NCBI RefSeq assembly: GCF_037198315.1
Contig: NZ_CP144913.1
Span: forward strand, 1 to 64,000
Direction: 5' to 3'
Source: Janibacter sp. A1S7
GTDB taxonomy: Bacteria; Actinomycetota; Actinomycetes; Actinomycetales; Dermatophilaceae
Length of the DNA stretch: 64,000 bases
The notes under the pieces: model-generated
What the model was told of the DNA's origin: nothing
The model's database searches: none
Seen by the model: only the letters and a program-made list of their open reading frames with translations
Translations under genes and position numbers: made by a program
In this document: piece by piece, positions 42,713-51,862 of the stretch
How the letters are laid out: each line of letters opens with the position of its first letter
How positions within the stretch are numbered: the stretch's first letter is position 1

Positions 42713-45316
42713 ATGTCCGTTTCGGCCCCCGGCGACCTCGGTCGCCCGAGCCCGCTCGACGAGTACCGCGACGAGGTCACGGTCACCGAGGGCATCGACG
42801 AGGTGGTCACGCTCGACGGGGTGCGTGAGGCGGCCGGGCCGCTCGCCGGGACGATCGACGCCGGAGGTCTGCCGGGCATGCTGGCCGCGCGTGCCGCGAG
42901 CCGCCGCTTCGTCGAGGACGAGGGCATCACCTACGGCGCGGGCATCCCCCCGGACGACGACGAGGTCACCGAGGGGCGCCGGGTGCCCACCGAGCCACGC
43001 ACCTGGGAGCTGGACCCGCTGCCGCTGACCCTCGGCGCGACGGAGTGGGCGAAACTCGAGCAGGGCGTGCGCCAACGGGCTGCGCTCCTGGATGGCATCC
43101 TCACCGACCTCACCGGCGAGCAGCGTCTGGTCCGCGACGGGATCCTGCCCGGCACCGCCGTGTACGGACACGAGGGGTGGCTGCCGCAGGCCGACGGCAT
43201 CAGGGTGCCCGGCCCCCGCCAGCTCGTCATGCCGGCGATGGACCTCGCCCGCGACCGCACCGGCACCTGGCGGGTCTTCGCCGACCGGACCCAGGCCCCC
43301 AGCGGTGCCGGCTATGCGCTGGCCAACCGCCGCATCACCGCCCGGGTGCTGCCCGACCTGCACCGCAGCGTGGACCTGGCCCGGCTGCGCGGCTTCTTCT
43401 ACCAGGTGCACAAGGCGCTGATGGCGACCGCGCCCCAGAGCGACGACGTCCCGCGCATCGTCATCCTCACCCCGGGTGCGCTCAGCGACACGGCCTACGA
43501 CGAGGCGCTGCAGTCGACCGTCCTCGGTGTGCCCGTCGTCGAGTCCGAGGACCTCGTCAGCCGGGACGGCCGGATCTGGATGCGCACGACCAACGGCCTC
43601 TCCCCGGTCGACGTCATCATGCGCCGGGTCGACGGTGGCGCCATCGACCAGCTCGACCTGCGCGGCGACTCCCGTCTCGGTCTGCCCGGGATGGTCGAGG
43701 CCGCCCGCCTGGGCCACGTCTCGCTGGTCAACCCGATCTCCTCGGGGGTGCTGGAGAACCCGGCGCTGATCCCCTACCTCCCGGCGATCTGTCGCCACCT
43801 GCTCGACGAGGACCTGCTCCTGCAGTCGACGCAGACGTGGTGGGCCGGTGAGCCGACCCACCTCAGCCACATCGTCACCAACCTCTCCAGCCTCGTCGTC
43901 AAGCCCGCCTCCCGGGGGGACGGCGCGGCCGGCGGCAACGCCGTCTTCGGGTGGGAGATCACGGCCGCGGAGCGCGAGGAACTGGCCCTGCGCATCCAGG
44001 GCGAACCGTGGAAGTGGACGGCACAGGACCCGTTGACGATGTCGACCGCACCCGTGGTCACCGCCGGCGGGCTCGAGCCGCGACACGTCGTGCTGCGCAC
44101 CTTCGCCGTGGCCGACGAGGACGACTACGCGGTCATGCCCGGTGGGTTGGGCCGAGTGGCGGTGCGCCCGGAGTCGGGAGCGATCTCGAGCCTCACCGGG
44201 GCGATGAGCAAGGACGTCTGGGTCCGTGACGACACCCGGACGGAGGACGAAGGGGAGGGCCTGGCCGTCCCCAGTCCGTTCGCCGGAGCAGCGGCCCTCG
44301 CCTCTGCCGCGCCACCGCCGCGCGTCGCGGCCGACCTGTACTGGATGGGCCGGTACAGCGAACGGGCCGAGTTCGCCGCCCGCCTGCTGCGTGTGGCCGA
44401 CAACCTCGTCGACGACCACGCCGCCCGCCCGGGCACGACCGGACACACCGCGATGCTCGCCCTGCTCGAGGCCGTCACGTCCGTCGTGGCCTCCCGGCCC
44501 GGATTCGTGGGGGAGGACGCGCGCGAGCGCCGCGAGGACCCGCTGCCGCACCTGCGTGCCCTCACCCTCGACCCGCGGGTCGTCGGCTCGGTCGCGTTCA
44601 GCACCCACCACGCCGTCATCGCCGCCCAGGCCGTGCGCGAGACGCTCTCGGTCGACACCTGGCTGGTGATGTCCCGCTTGGAGCGCACCCTGCGGCACGC
44701 CGTCCCCGACGACGACCTGCAGGAACTGCTCATGGAGACCATCGAAGGTCTCCTCGCGCTCGCGGGCATCGGCGTCGAGTCGCTCATCCGCGACCCCACC
44801 TGGGCCTTCGCGGACGCGGGCAAGCGCGTCGAGCGGGCACAGCAGACGATCCGCCTGATCACCTCGGTCCTCGCGGTCGAGCGCGCCCCGGTCGTCGAGG
44901 GCACGACGACCGAGTCGGCGCTCCTCGCCGCGGAGTCCGTCATCACCTACCGTCGCCGGCTGACCAGCGGTCTCGGCGGGTTGTCCCCCTTGCAGGCCGC
45001 GGTCGACCTGCTGCTGCGCGACGGTGCCAACCCGCGCTCGGTCGGCTTCCAGGTGGGCCGGTTGGTCGAGGACCTCGAGCTGCTGGAGGACGAGTCCGTG
45101 TTGCCGTGGGTCCGGGACCTCGCCGAGCGGATCGCCGGGGTCGATCTCGACGAGCTCTTCGCCGACGGACGCAGGCCCTTGTCCCGGGTGCTCACCGGCA
45201 TCGGTGCCGACCTGCGCCAGGTGCACCGGACCCTCGACGAGACCTACTTCCAGCGCAAGGCCGAGGGCCGCTCGGTGCAGTGGATGCAGTGGAGCAGCGG
45301 GGAGGGGTCCTGGTGA
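42713..45316 (+). CDS. Fused circularly permuted ATP-grasp type 2 and alpha-E domain protein
   Basis: 867 aa from ATG 42713. The N-terminal half (about 1-510) is a circularly permuted ATP-grasp ligase (GILPGTAVYGHEGWLPQ, MDLARDRTGTWRVFADRTQAPSGAG in part, NPISSGVLENPALI, VVKPASRGDG). The C-terminal half (about 535-867) is an alpha-helical alpha-E domain (ADLYWMGRYSERAEFAARLLR). These are usually two adjacent genes, next to a transglutaminase. The family is predicted to join peptide or amine groups with ATP, with no established substrate. Overlaps the transglutaminase by 4 bp. Confidence 0.9.
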   Translation: MSVSAPGDLGRPSPLDEYRDEVTVTEGIDEVVTLDGVREAAGPLAGTIDAGGLPGMLAARAASRRFVEDEGITYGAGIPPDDDEVTEGRRVPTEPRTWELDPLPLTLGATEWAKLEQGVRQRAALLDGILTDLTGEQRLVRDGILPGTAVYGHEGWLPQADGIRVPGPRQLVMPAMDLARDRTGTWRVFADRTQAPSGAGYALANRRITARVLPDLHRSVDLARLRGFFYQVHKALMATAPQSDDVPRIVILTPGALSDTAYDEALQSTVLGVPVVESEDLVSRDGRIWMRTTNGLSPVDVIMRRVDGGAIDQLDLRGDSRLGLPGMVEAARLGHVSLVNPISSGVLENPALIPYLPAICRHLLDEDLLLQSTQTWWAGEPTHLSHIVTNLSSLVVKPASRGDGAAGGNAVFGWEITAAEREELALRIQGEPWKWTAQDPLTMSTAPVVTAGGLEPRHVVLRTFAVADEDDYAVMPGGLGRVAVRPESGAISSLTGAMSKDVWVRDDTRTEDEGEGLAVPSPFAGAAALASAAPPPRVAADLYWMGRYSERAEFAARLLRVADNLVDDHAARPGTTGHTAMLALLEAVTSVVASRPGFVGEDARERREDPLPHLRALTLDPRVVGSVAFSTHHAVIAAQAVRETLSVDTWLVMSRLERTLRHAVPDDDLQELLMETIEGLLALAGIGVESLIRDPTWAFADAGKRVERAQQTIRLITSVLAVERAPVVEGTTTESALLAAESVITYRRRLTSGLGGLSPLQAAVDLLLRDGANPRSVGFQVGRLVEDLELLEDESVLPWVRDLAERIAGVDLDELFADGRRPLSRVLTGIGADLRQVHRTLDETYFQRKAEGRSVQWMQWSSGEGSW

Positions 45317-46329
45317 GCTCGACACCCGATCGTCCGCCCGCTCCCGAGCCGATGACGAACGACCCGGGGCCGACGCGCACACCGGAGCACCACACCCGGC
45401 GTCGGTACGAGGTGCGCCACCGCACGACCTACACCTACCAGGAGTACGTCACCGACTCCTACGGTCGGGCGATGCTGCGACCTCGGGAGACCCCGCAGCA
45501 GCGGCTCATCGAGCACGAGGTGTCGATCGTGCCGGAGCCGCACATCCACACCGTGCACGTCGACCACTTCGGCAACCACTCCAGCTTCTACGAGGTGCGC
45601 ACCCCGCACACCTCCCTCGAGGTGTGCAAGCACAGTCTCGTCGAGATCGACTGGCCGGCCCCGGACCTGGCGCGTCTGAACTCCTGGACCGTCGCCGAGG
45701 TCGCCGAGCGGATCGCGGAGGGCGAGGGCATCGACCGGGCCGAGGCCGCGCAGTACCTGCTGCCCTCGTCGCTCGTGGACGTCGCGCCCGAGGTGATCGC
45801 CTACGCCGCGGGCATCCTGCCGCCGGATCGTCCCTTCGGCAGCGCGCTGGTCGCCCTCTACGCCGACATCTACCGTGACTTCACCTACGCCAAGGGCACG
45901 ACGAGTGTGAAGACGACGCTGCCCCAGCTGCTTGACGGCCGCGAGGGGGTCTGCCAGGACTTCGCCCACCTCGCGGCCGGGTGCCTGCGGGCCGTGGGCA
46001 TCCCCGGCCGGTACGTCTCGGGCTACATCGAGACGCGTCCGCCGCCCGGTGAGAGCAAGCTCGAGGGCTCGGACGCCTCCCACGCGTGGGTCTCGGCGAT
46101 GACGCCGGAGGGCGACTGGGTCGACCTCGACCCGACGAACAACCACTTCGCCGACTCGCGCTACATCGTCACCGGGTGGGGGCGCGACTTCCGCGACGTC
46201 TCCCCGCTGAAGGGGATCATCTTCTCCACGGGCAACGGCTCCCGCCTGGACGTCGGCGTCGACGTCATCCGGCTGGGGGTGGGAGACCCCCGCGAGAGCG
46301 CCGCGCCGGACTCGGGAGCCAGCCAGTAA
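45313..46329 (+). CDS. Transglutaminase-like cysteine protease
   Basis: 338 aa from GTG 45313 (GGAGGGG upstream). N-terminal bacterial transglutaminase domain (YEVRHRTTYTYQEYVTDSYG), then the catalytic core with Cys in REGVCQDFAHL, His in ASHAWVSA and Asp in WVDLDPTNN. Conserved partner of ATP-grasp/alpha-E proteins, thought to cut or transfer the ligated product. Confidence 0.92.
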   Translation: MSSTPDRPPAPEPMTNDPGPTRTPEHHTRRRYEVRHRTTYTYQEYVTDSYGRAMLRPRETPQQRLIEHEVSIVPEPHIHTVHVDHFGNHSSFYEVRTPHTSLEVCKHSLVEIDWPAPDLARLNSWTVAEVAERIAEGEGIDRAEAAQYLLPSSLVDVAPEVIAYAAGILPPDRPFGSALVALYADIYRDFTYAKGTTSVKTTLPQLLDGREGVCQDFAHLAAGCLRAVGIPGRYVSGYIETRPPPGESKLEGSDASHAWVSAMTPEGDWVDLDPTNNHFADSRYIVTGWGRDFRDVSPLKGIIFSTGNGSRLDVGVDVIRLGVGDPRESAAPDSGASQ

Positions 46330-46339
46330 TCTGGCGCAC

Positions 46340-47161
46340 ATGCCCACGACCGCTTTCGTCCTCGGTGGAGGGGGCGTGCTCGGGGCCACCCAGGTCGGGA
46401 TGCTCCAGGCGCTCCTGGCCGCTGACATCACGCCCGACCTCGTCGTCGGCACGAGCATCGGCGCGGTCAACGGCGCCTTCGTCGCGGCGGACCCCACGGC
46501 GCAGGGCGTGGCGCGGCTCGAGGAGTTGTGGCGCGACGTCGTACGCTCCGGGGAGATGAGCGAGAGCCCGGTGCGTCGGGCGGCCCGCTTCGCCAAGTAC
46601 CGCACCCACGTGATGCGAAGGGGGTTGATCCCCGACCTCGTCGAGCGTCACCTCGGGGTCGAGACGTTCGAGCAGCTCGCCGTCCCCTTCCAGTGCGTCG
46701 CCGCGGAGATCGAGGGCTCCGCGTCCCGGTGGTTCACCTCCGGTCCGGTCGCGCAGGCCGTCGCTGCCAGCTGCGCGGTGCCGGGGCTCTTCGCCCCCGT
46801 CGAGATCGACGGCGCCCACTACTACGACGGCGGACTCGTGCACTCGATCCCGGTCGGACGAGCGATCGCCTTGGGCGCCACGCAGATCCACGTGCTCCAG
46901 GTCGGCCGGGTCGAGCAGCCACTCAGCGCGCCGAACAACCCGCTGGACGTCGGTCTCGTCGCCTTCGAGATCGCTCGCCGCCACCGCTTCGTCGAGGAGA
47001 TCGCCGAGGTCCCCGACGACGTGCGACTGCACGTGCTGCCCAGCGGGGTCGAGCGCACACCGGCGACTGCGCTCGGCCAGGGGTCCGTGGCCGCGGTCGA
47101 GGACCGCATGGTGCGCTCCTTCGACGCCGCGAGTGCCTACCTGGAGGGGACCACCTCGTGA
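46340..47161 (+). CDS. Patatin-like phospholipase
   Basis: 273 aa. Glycine-rich oxyanion loop VLGGGGVLGATQVG, nucleophile Ser in GTSIGAVNG and catalytic Asp in YYDGGLVHS. A lipid acyl hydrolase, cytoplasmic (no signal). 10 bp after the transglutaminase and overlapped by the acyltransferase gene. Confidence 0.93.
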   Translation: MPTTAFVLGGGGVLGATQVGMLQALLAADITPDLVVGTSIGAVNGAFVAADPTAQGVARLEELWRDVVRSGEMSESPVRRAARFAKYRTHVMRRGLIPDLVERHLGVETFEQLAVPFQCVAAEIEGSASRWFTSGPVAQAVAASCAVPGLFAPVEIDGAHYYDGGLVHSIPVGRAIALGATQIHVLQVGRVEQPLSAPNNPLDVGLVAFEIARRHRFVEEIAEVPDDVRLHVLPSGVERTPATALGQGSVAAVEDRMVRSFDAASAYLEGTTS

Positions 47162-48186
47162 AGATCACCTCGCTCCCTTCGCTCCCGGCGCCGCCGTACT
47201 GGTTGCGCCTGGTCCTGCAGGCGATCGTGCCCTTCGTCGGGATCTTCTTCTCGCTGGTCTTCGTCGTGGTCGCGCCCTTCATGCTCCTGCTGTGGCCGTG
47301 GGACCGCCACCTTGCCCTGCTGCGGTGCCTCTTCCTCGCGCTCTACATCATGTGGGAGGACATCGGGCTCGTCGTCGAGTGCTGGTACCTGCGGCTGCGC
47401 TCGCCGCGCGGCACCAGCCCGACGTGGGACGAGGACCACCTCGCCCTGATCCGCCAGGCGCTGAACAACGTGATGTTCACCGCCGGCAAGGTCGTCGGCT
47501 TCAAGATCGACGTCGAGGGGATGATCACGGTCGGCCGTCCGGGCCACCCGCTCGTGGTCATCTCGCGGCACGCCGGCCCTGCCGACTCCCTGGCGATCGC
47601 GTGGCTGCTCGCCTCGACCGCCGGCCGGATCCCGCGGATCGTCCTGGCCGACGTGATGCTGTGGGATCCGGGCATCGCGATGGTGCTGCAGCGACTGGAC
47701 TCCTACTTCGTCCCCTCGCGCTCCGGTGCCGGCGACGACCGGTCCCGTGGGGTCGCGGACCTCGCGTCGACGTTGTCGAGCAAGGACGCGATGCTGATCT
47801 TCCCCGAGGGCCGCAACTGGGCGCCCGACCGGCACGAGGACCTCGTGGAGCGTCTGCGGGCGCGCGGGGAGCACGCCCGCGCGGACCGGGTCGCCTCGCG
47901 CCCCTGGGTGCTGGAGGCACGCTCGCGCGGCGTGGCCGCCATACGGGACAACGCGCCCGACGCCGACGTCATGGTCGTCGCCCACACCGGTCTGGACATG
48001 CTCACCGGGCCGGGCCCGGTGATCCGGGCGGTCCCCTTCCGCAACCGGCTGCTCTTCCGCGGCATCACCTACCGCAGCGAGGACGTGCCGACCGACCCGG
48101 ATGAGGTCGCCACGTGGCTGGACGCCGAGTGGGACGAGGTCAACGACTGGGTGGACTCGCACGTCAGACGGCGTGAGAAGCTGTGA
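47158..48186 (+). CDS. PlsC-type lysophospholipid acyltransferase
   Basis: 342 aa from GTG 47158, overlapping patatin by 4 bp. Two N-terminal membrane helices (about 20-47 and 55-75). The acyltransferase motif I HxxxxD is present as SRHAGPADS and motif III as IFPEGRNW. Directly follows a phospholipase, so the pair could deacylate and reacylate one lipid. Confidence 0.88.
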   Translation: MKITSLPSLPAPPYWLRLVLQAIVPFVGIFFSLVFVVVAPFMLLLWPWDRHLALLRCLFLALYIMWEDIGLVVECWYLRLRSPRGTSPTWDEDHLALIRQALNNVMFTAGKVVGFKIDVEGMITVGRPGHPLVVISRHAGPADSLAIAWLLASTAGRIPRIVLADVMLWDPGIAMVLQRLDSYFVPSRSGAGDDRSRGVADLASTLSSKDAMLIFPEGRNWAPDRHEDLVERLRARGEHARADRVASRPWVLEARSRGVAAIRDNAPDADVMVVAHTGLDMLTGPGPVIRAVPFRNRLLFRGITYRSEDVPTDPDEVATWLDAEWDEVNDWVDSHVRRREKL

Positions 48187-49265
48187 CCGAGGGTGCGTCG
48201 GAGTGCAGTCCGCCGTCCGGGCCACGAGGTCCCGGGGCGCCGCGCGGCTCGGTCAGCCGATCTGGAGCGCGACGTGCGGCCACGATCAGCCCCGAGGCGG
48301 TGGTGGCGGCGGCCGAGGCGGACAACCGGGTCCACCGGTGGCCACTCACGCCGCGGATCACCCGGTGGCTGCGGTCGAAGGGCGCGTCGGCGCGGCGGGC
48401 CGGGTTCGAGGCGGACCGGAGTGCGGGCGGCGTGCAGGTCACCGAGCGCCCCGACGGCCACGTGCTGATGATGCGTCCTCCGTCGTCAGGTGGGCAGGGA
48501 GTCCCGGCCCAGCCGGATCGTGCCCGCCATGACGAAGGGGGTGACCCCGCCCACGACGTGGACGGCGCCTGGGTGCTGTGGATCCACGGTGGGGGCTTCT
48601 GCTGGGGCAGCGCTCGGGACGGGACGGCTCTGCGCCTGGCCGAGGGTCTGGGGATCACCGTGCTGTCGGTCGAGTACCCGCTCGCACCCGAGGCGCGCTT
48701 CCCGGTCGCGATCGATGCCTGCGTGGACGCCTACCTGCTGGGCGTCGCCGAGCGTGGACCACGGGTGCTGCTCGGCGGGGTGTCGGCAGGTGCCAACCTC
48801 GCCCTCGGTGTCCTGCAACGCATCCGGACCCGTCGGGCGGCCGGTGAGGACCTCTGCCTGCCCCTCGGGGTGGTGGCGCTGACCCCCTTCGGTGATCTGG
48901 CGGGTGCGGGTGACTCGTACCGGGTCAACGAGGGCCGCGACGCCTGGATCCGCTGGCGCGGTCAGCAGCAGAAGTTCGCCCGGGCCTATGCGGGCGGGGC
49001 CGACCTGCGCGATCCGCTCGTCTCACCCGTGCACGCGGACTGGGGTGGTGAGGCGCTGCCTCCGGCGTTCTTCTCCACCGGGACGCGGGACCTCTTCCTC
49101 TCCGACGCGGCCCGCATCCACACGGCCTGGCGTGCGGCCGGTGGTCGGGCCGAGCTCGATCTCGTCGAGGGCCTGTGGCACTCGTACCTGTCGGATCCGC
49201 GTCTGCCCGAGTCGCAGGCCCTGATGGCTCGGCTGATCACCTGGTGCCGGGAGCGCCTGACGTAG
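48183..49265 (+). CDS. Alpha/beta hydrolase (hormone-sensitive-lipase family esterase)
   Basis: 360 aa from GTG 48183, overlapping the acyltransferase. HGGGF oxyanion motif (WIHGGGFCWGS), nucleophile in GGVSAGANLAL, Asp in GTRDLFLSD and His in GLWHSYLSD complete the triad. Last gene of the five-gene operon. Confidence 0.9.
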   Translation: MTEGASECSPPSGPRGPGAPRGSVSRSGARRAATISPEAVVAAAEADNRVHRWPLTPRITRWLRSKGASARRAGFEADRSAGGVQVTERPDGHVLMMRPPSSGGQGVPAQPDRARHDEGGDPAHDVDGAWVLWIHGGGFCWGSARDGTALRLAEGLGITVLSVEYPLAPEARFPVAIDACVDAYLLGVAERGPRVLLGGVSAGANLALGVLQRIRTRRAAGEDLCLPLGVVALTPFGDLAGAGDSYRVNEGRDAWIRWRGQQQKFARAYAGGADLRDPLVSPVHADWGGEALPPAFFSTGTRDLFLSDAARIHTAWRAAGGRAELDLVEGLWHSYLSDPRLPESQALMARLITWCRERLT

Positions 49266-49275
49266 CCGTGCGCGA

Positions 49276-49367
49276 CACGAACTGCTGCAGGCTCTGGTTC
49301 GTATGGCCAGCAGCACCATGAGGTGCTGCCGACTCAACAAGGTGCAGCCAGCAGCACTTCGTTCGTG
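49276..49367 (-). repeat. ~90-bp hairpin repeat, copy 1
   Basis: The reverse complement aligns end to end with 60751-60840 (shared CGAACGAAGTGCTGCTGGC, TTGAGTCGGCA, CTGGCCATACGAA and GCAGCAGTTCGTG blocks). The two ends are inverted repeats of each other, so the RNA would fold back. Lies between the convergent esterase and pheA genes. Confidence 0.7.
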
Positions 49368-49379
49368 GGGCCGGTCGTG

Positions 49380-50327
49380 TCAGGCGTCCGGCGAGCCGAG
49401 GGCACGCAGGCGCTCCAGCCACCGGCGCGCCTCGAGGAAGGCCTCGTCGGTGGTGATCGGGTCGACGGTGATGTCGGCACCGGACGCCGCGGGGTAGGAG
49501 CCGAGGAAGCGCAGGTCCGCGCACACGCGGTGCAGGCTCATCAGTGCCGCTCCCACGCGCTCGTCCTGCACGTGCCCCTCGAAGTCGATCGAGAAGCAGT
49601 ACGAGCCCATCGAGTCCTTCGTCGGGCGCGACTCCAGACGAGTCATGTTGATGCCGCGCACGGCGAACTGCTCGAGCAGCTCCAGCAGGCCACCCGCGCG
49701 GTCCGAGCGTTGGTAGAGCACGACGGTCGTCTTGTCCTTGCCGCTGGGGCTCGGCTGACAGTCCGGGCGCGAGACGATGACGAAGCGCGTCACGGCGGTC
49801 GTCATGTCGCCGATGTCGTGGGCGAGGACCTCCAAGCCGAAGCGCTCGGCGGCCACCGGCGCGCAGACCGCGGCCTGGTAGCCGAGGTCGTCGGGGTGCT
49901 CGGCGAGGTCCTTGGCGGCGGAGGCGGTCGACAACGTCGGCACGTAGACCGCGCGGGGGAGCGTCTGGTCGGCCCAGCCACGCACCTGCGCCCAGGCGTG
50001 ACTGTGGGTGCCGATGGCCGTCACGTCCTGCAGCCGCGTCCCCGGCCGGGCACACGCGACGAAGGTGATCGGGACGAGCACCTCGCCGACGACCACGAGC
50101 GGGTCCCCGGAGGCGAGGGCGTCGAGCGTGGCCGAGACGCCCCCTTCGACGGAGTTCTCGATCGGCACGACCGCGGCGTCGACCTCACCGGAGCGCAACT
50201 TCTCCAGAGCGGCGTCGACGGACCCGCACGGCACCTGTGTGCCCCCGGACGACGGGCTCCACTGCATCAGCGCCTGCTGGGTGAAGGTGCCCTCGGGGCC
50301 GAGGTAGGCGTATGCGTAGCGGGTCAT
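49380..50327 (-). CDS. pheA: Prephenate dehydratase
   Basis: 315 aa. Converts prephenate to phenylpyruvate in phenylalanine synthesis. Type II-binding-protein-like catalytic domain with YLGPEGTFTQQAL, VVPIENSVEGGVSATLD (in part) and the TRF motif (AVTRFVIVS). A C-terminal ACT domain (GLLELLEQFAVRGINMTRLESRP, in part) gives Phe feedback. Confidence 0.95.
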   Translation of the reverse strand: MTRYAYAYLGPEGTFTQQALMQWSPSSGGTQVPCGSVDAALEKLRSGEVDAAVVPIENSVEGGVSATLDALASGDPLVVVGEVLVPITFVACARPGTRLQDVTAIGTHSHAWAQVRGWADQTLPRAVYVPTLSTASAAKDLAEHPDDLGYQAAVCAPVAAERFGLEVLAHDIGDMTTAVTRFVIVSRPDCQPSPSGKDKTTVVLYQRSDRAGGLLELLEQFAVRGINMTRLESRPTKDSMGSYCFSIDFEGHVQDERVGAALMSLHRVCADLRFLGSYPAASGADITVDPITTDEAFLEARRWLERLRALGSPDA

Positions 50328-50370
50328 GGTGCCTCCGGTGGACGCTGGATCGATGGCCGAGTACCGCAGG

Positions 50371-50778
50371 TCAGGCGTCGGCCGAGCCCGTGCGGGCCGC
50401 GGCGAGCGCCTGGCGCTCCTCGGGGGTGAGGGTGGCGTCGGCGTCGCCGCCGACGACGCCCTTGGCGTAGGTGCGGGACTCCCCGCGACCGTGGATGCTG
50501 CTCATCACGAGGCCGTCGCCGGTGTCGTCGATGATCGCGGCGGAGAAGGACAACCGTCCGCCCATGTCGCCGAAGGCGTCGTAGCGCACGACCGCCACGT
50601 GCCGCAGCGCCTGGCCGATGTCATGACGAAGGGAGGCCAGGTCGCCTTCGCCGACCGGGGACCGCTGCTCGAGCCGGACGACCCGGGCGGTGAGCGCGCG
50701 CAGGCGCAGCAGTGCCGGGACCGCGACGAGCAGCGCGACGACGAGCCCGCACAGCAGGGCGATCTCGATCACGGTCAT
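50371..50778 (-). CDS. DUF4446 family protein
   Basis: 135 aa. One N-terminal membrane helix (about 4-25), a short coiled segment, then the DUF4446 core HVAVVRYDAFGDMGGRLSFS and SSIHGRGESRTYAKGV. Function unknown. 43 bp upstream of pheA in the same direction, a recurrent actinobacterial pairing. Confidence 0.87.
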   Translation of the reverse strand: MTVIEIALLCGLVVALLVAVPALLRLRALTARVVRLEQRSPVGEGDLASLRHDIGQALRHVAVVRYDAFGDMGGRLSFSAAIIDDTGDGLVMSSIHGRGESRTYAKGVVGGDADATLTPEERQALAAARTGSADA

Positions 50779-50811
50779 GGGCTCACCCTAGCGACGCAGC
50801 GCCCCAGGACC

Positions 50812-50876
50812 CGCACGAGCCCAAGCAGGTACGAAGGGCTGGCCTGCGGAGTTCGCACGAGCCCAAGCAGGTGCGA
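50812..50876. repeat. Two copies of a 19-bp direct repeat
   Basis: CGCACGAGCCCAAGCAGGT occurs at 50812-50830 and 50854-50872, followed in both by a purine-rich CGA end. The period is 42 bp. It lies between two minus-strand genes. Confidence 0.75.
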
Positions 50877-50897
50877 CGGGAGCGGGCGAGTGCGGGG

Positions 50898-51779
50898 TCA
50901 GCGCAGGGTGACCTGGCGGGAGAGCAGGCCGTTGCGCGCGCGACGCTCGTCCGCGGTCAGGTCGTCGGTGGCCGCGAGCGCGTCGGCGTACCGGCTGGTG
51001 AAGTCGGCGATGACCCCCTCGTGGTCAGCCGCCTCCGTGTCGGCCGGGACCTCCCAGACCGGGACGAGCAGGCCTCCCGCACGGAAGGCCCCCAGCAGGC
51101 GGCGGTCCTCGCCGAGGTGCGCCTCCCCCTTCGCGTGGAGCCGGGCCAGGGCGGTCGTCGCCGCGTCCTCGTCGTCCGGGAGGACGAGGCGGATGTAGGT
51201 GCGCTCGCCGATCCGGCACCAGTACGCGGCCGGGGCGCTGGTGATCGGGGTGGTCGGGACGATCGACTCGTTGGCGCGCTCGAGCGAGTCGGCGGCCTCA
51301 CCGGTGACCTCCTGGCCGTCCAGCCAGAAGTCGAAGCCCTCGTGGATCGTCACGTCGAAGTCGGCGCTGGTGTCGATGAGGTCCTGCAGGCGCGGGGTCT
51401 GCGCGGTCGCGCGCGGCAGTTGGGTGATCGGCGCGCCCGGCTCGGCGGCGAGGGCGGTCAGCAGCGCCTGCGCGAGGTCACGACTCGGGTCGCCGCTCGT
51501 GGAGCCGGACTGGCTGGCGATGAGCACGCTGCCGTCGTCACGGCGCAAGGCGGGCCAGGCCATCGGCAGCACCGTGGCGAGGGTGACCGTCTCCGGGGAG
51601 CCCTCGGGGACCGCGTCCGCCTTGAGGGTGAGGGTGGCCGTCGCGGCCGGAAGGATCTCGTAGGCGGCGACCCAGTCGGGCTCGCCGGGCAGCCCCGCGA
51701 AGGGGCGTGCGGTGTATGGCGCGGGGGCGACCTTGGTCCTGCCCGCAGCGTCCTTCTTGCGTCGTGAAGCCTTTCCCAT
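50898..51779 (-). CDS. DUF5926 family protein
   Basis: 293 aa from ATG 51779, giving the family N terminus MGKASRRKKDAAG. Basic start, then YTARPFAGLPGEPDWVAAYEILPAATATL (in part). Actinobacteria-specific, no known function or catalytic motif. An upstream in-frame extension lacks coding character. Confidence 0.87.
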   Translation of the reverse strand: MGKASRRKKDAAGRTKVAPAPYTARPFAGLPGEPDWVAAYEILPAATATLTLKADAVPEGSPETVTLATVLPMAWPALRRDDGSVLIASQSGSTSGDPSRDLAQALLTALAAEPGAPITQLPRATAQTPRLQDLIDTSADFDVTIHEGFDFWLDGQEVTGEAADSLERANESIVPTTPITSAPAAYWCRIGERTYIRLVLPDDEDAATTALARLHAKGEAHLGEDRRLLGAFRAGGLLVPVWEVPADTEAADHEGVIADFTSRYADALAATDDLTADERRARNGLLSRQVTLR

Positions 51780-51862
51780 GGCGGTCAGCGTAGGCGTTCG
51801 GCGCGGCGGGAGTTGGGTCGGATCACCCTCGCAGGGACAATGAGGAGCGAAGGGGGATCGAC

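Noticed and set aside
42590..45382. 930-codon minus-strand frame
   Set aside because: Exact antisense of the ATP-grasp/alpha-E gene; composition is Arg/Gly/Asp shadow protein without motifs.
49323..50429. 368-codon plus frame opposite pheA
   Set aside because: Shadow of pheA; starts inside the hairpin repeat.
50812..50876. CRISPR-like array
   Set aside because: Only two 19-bp repeats, no further units and no cas genes in the window.
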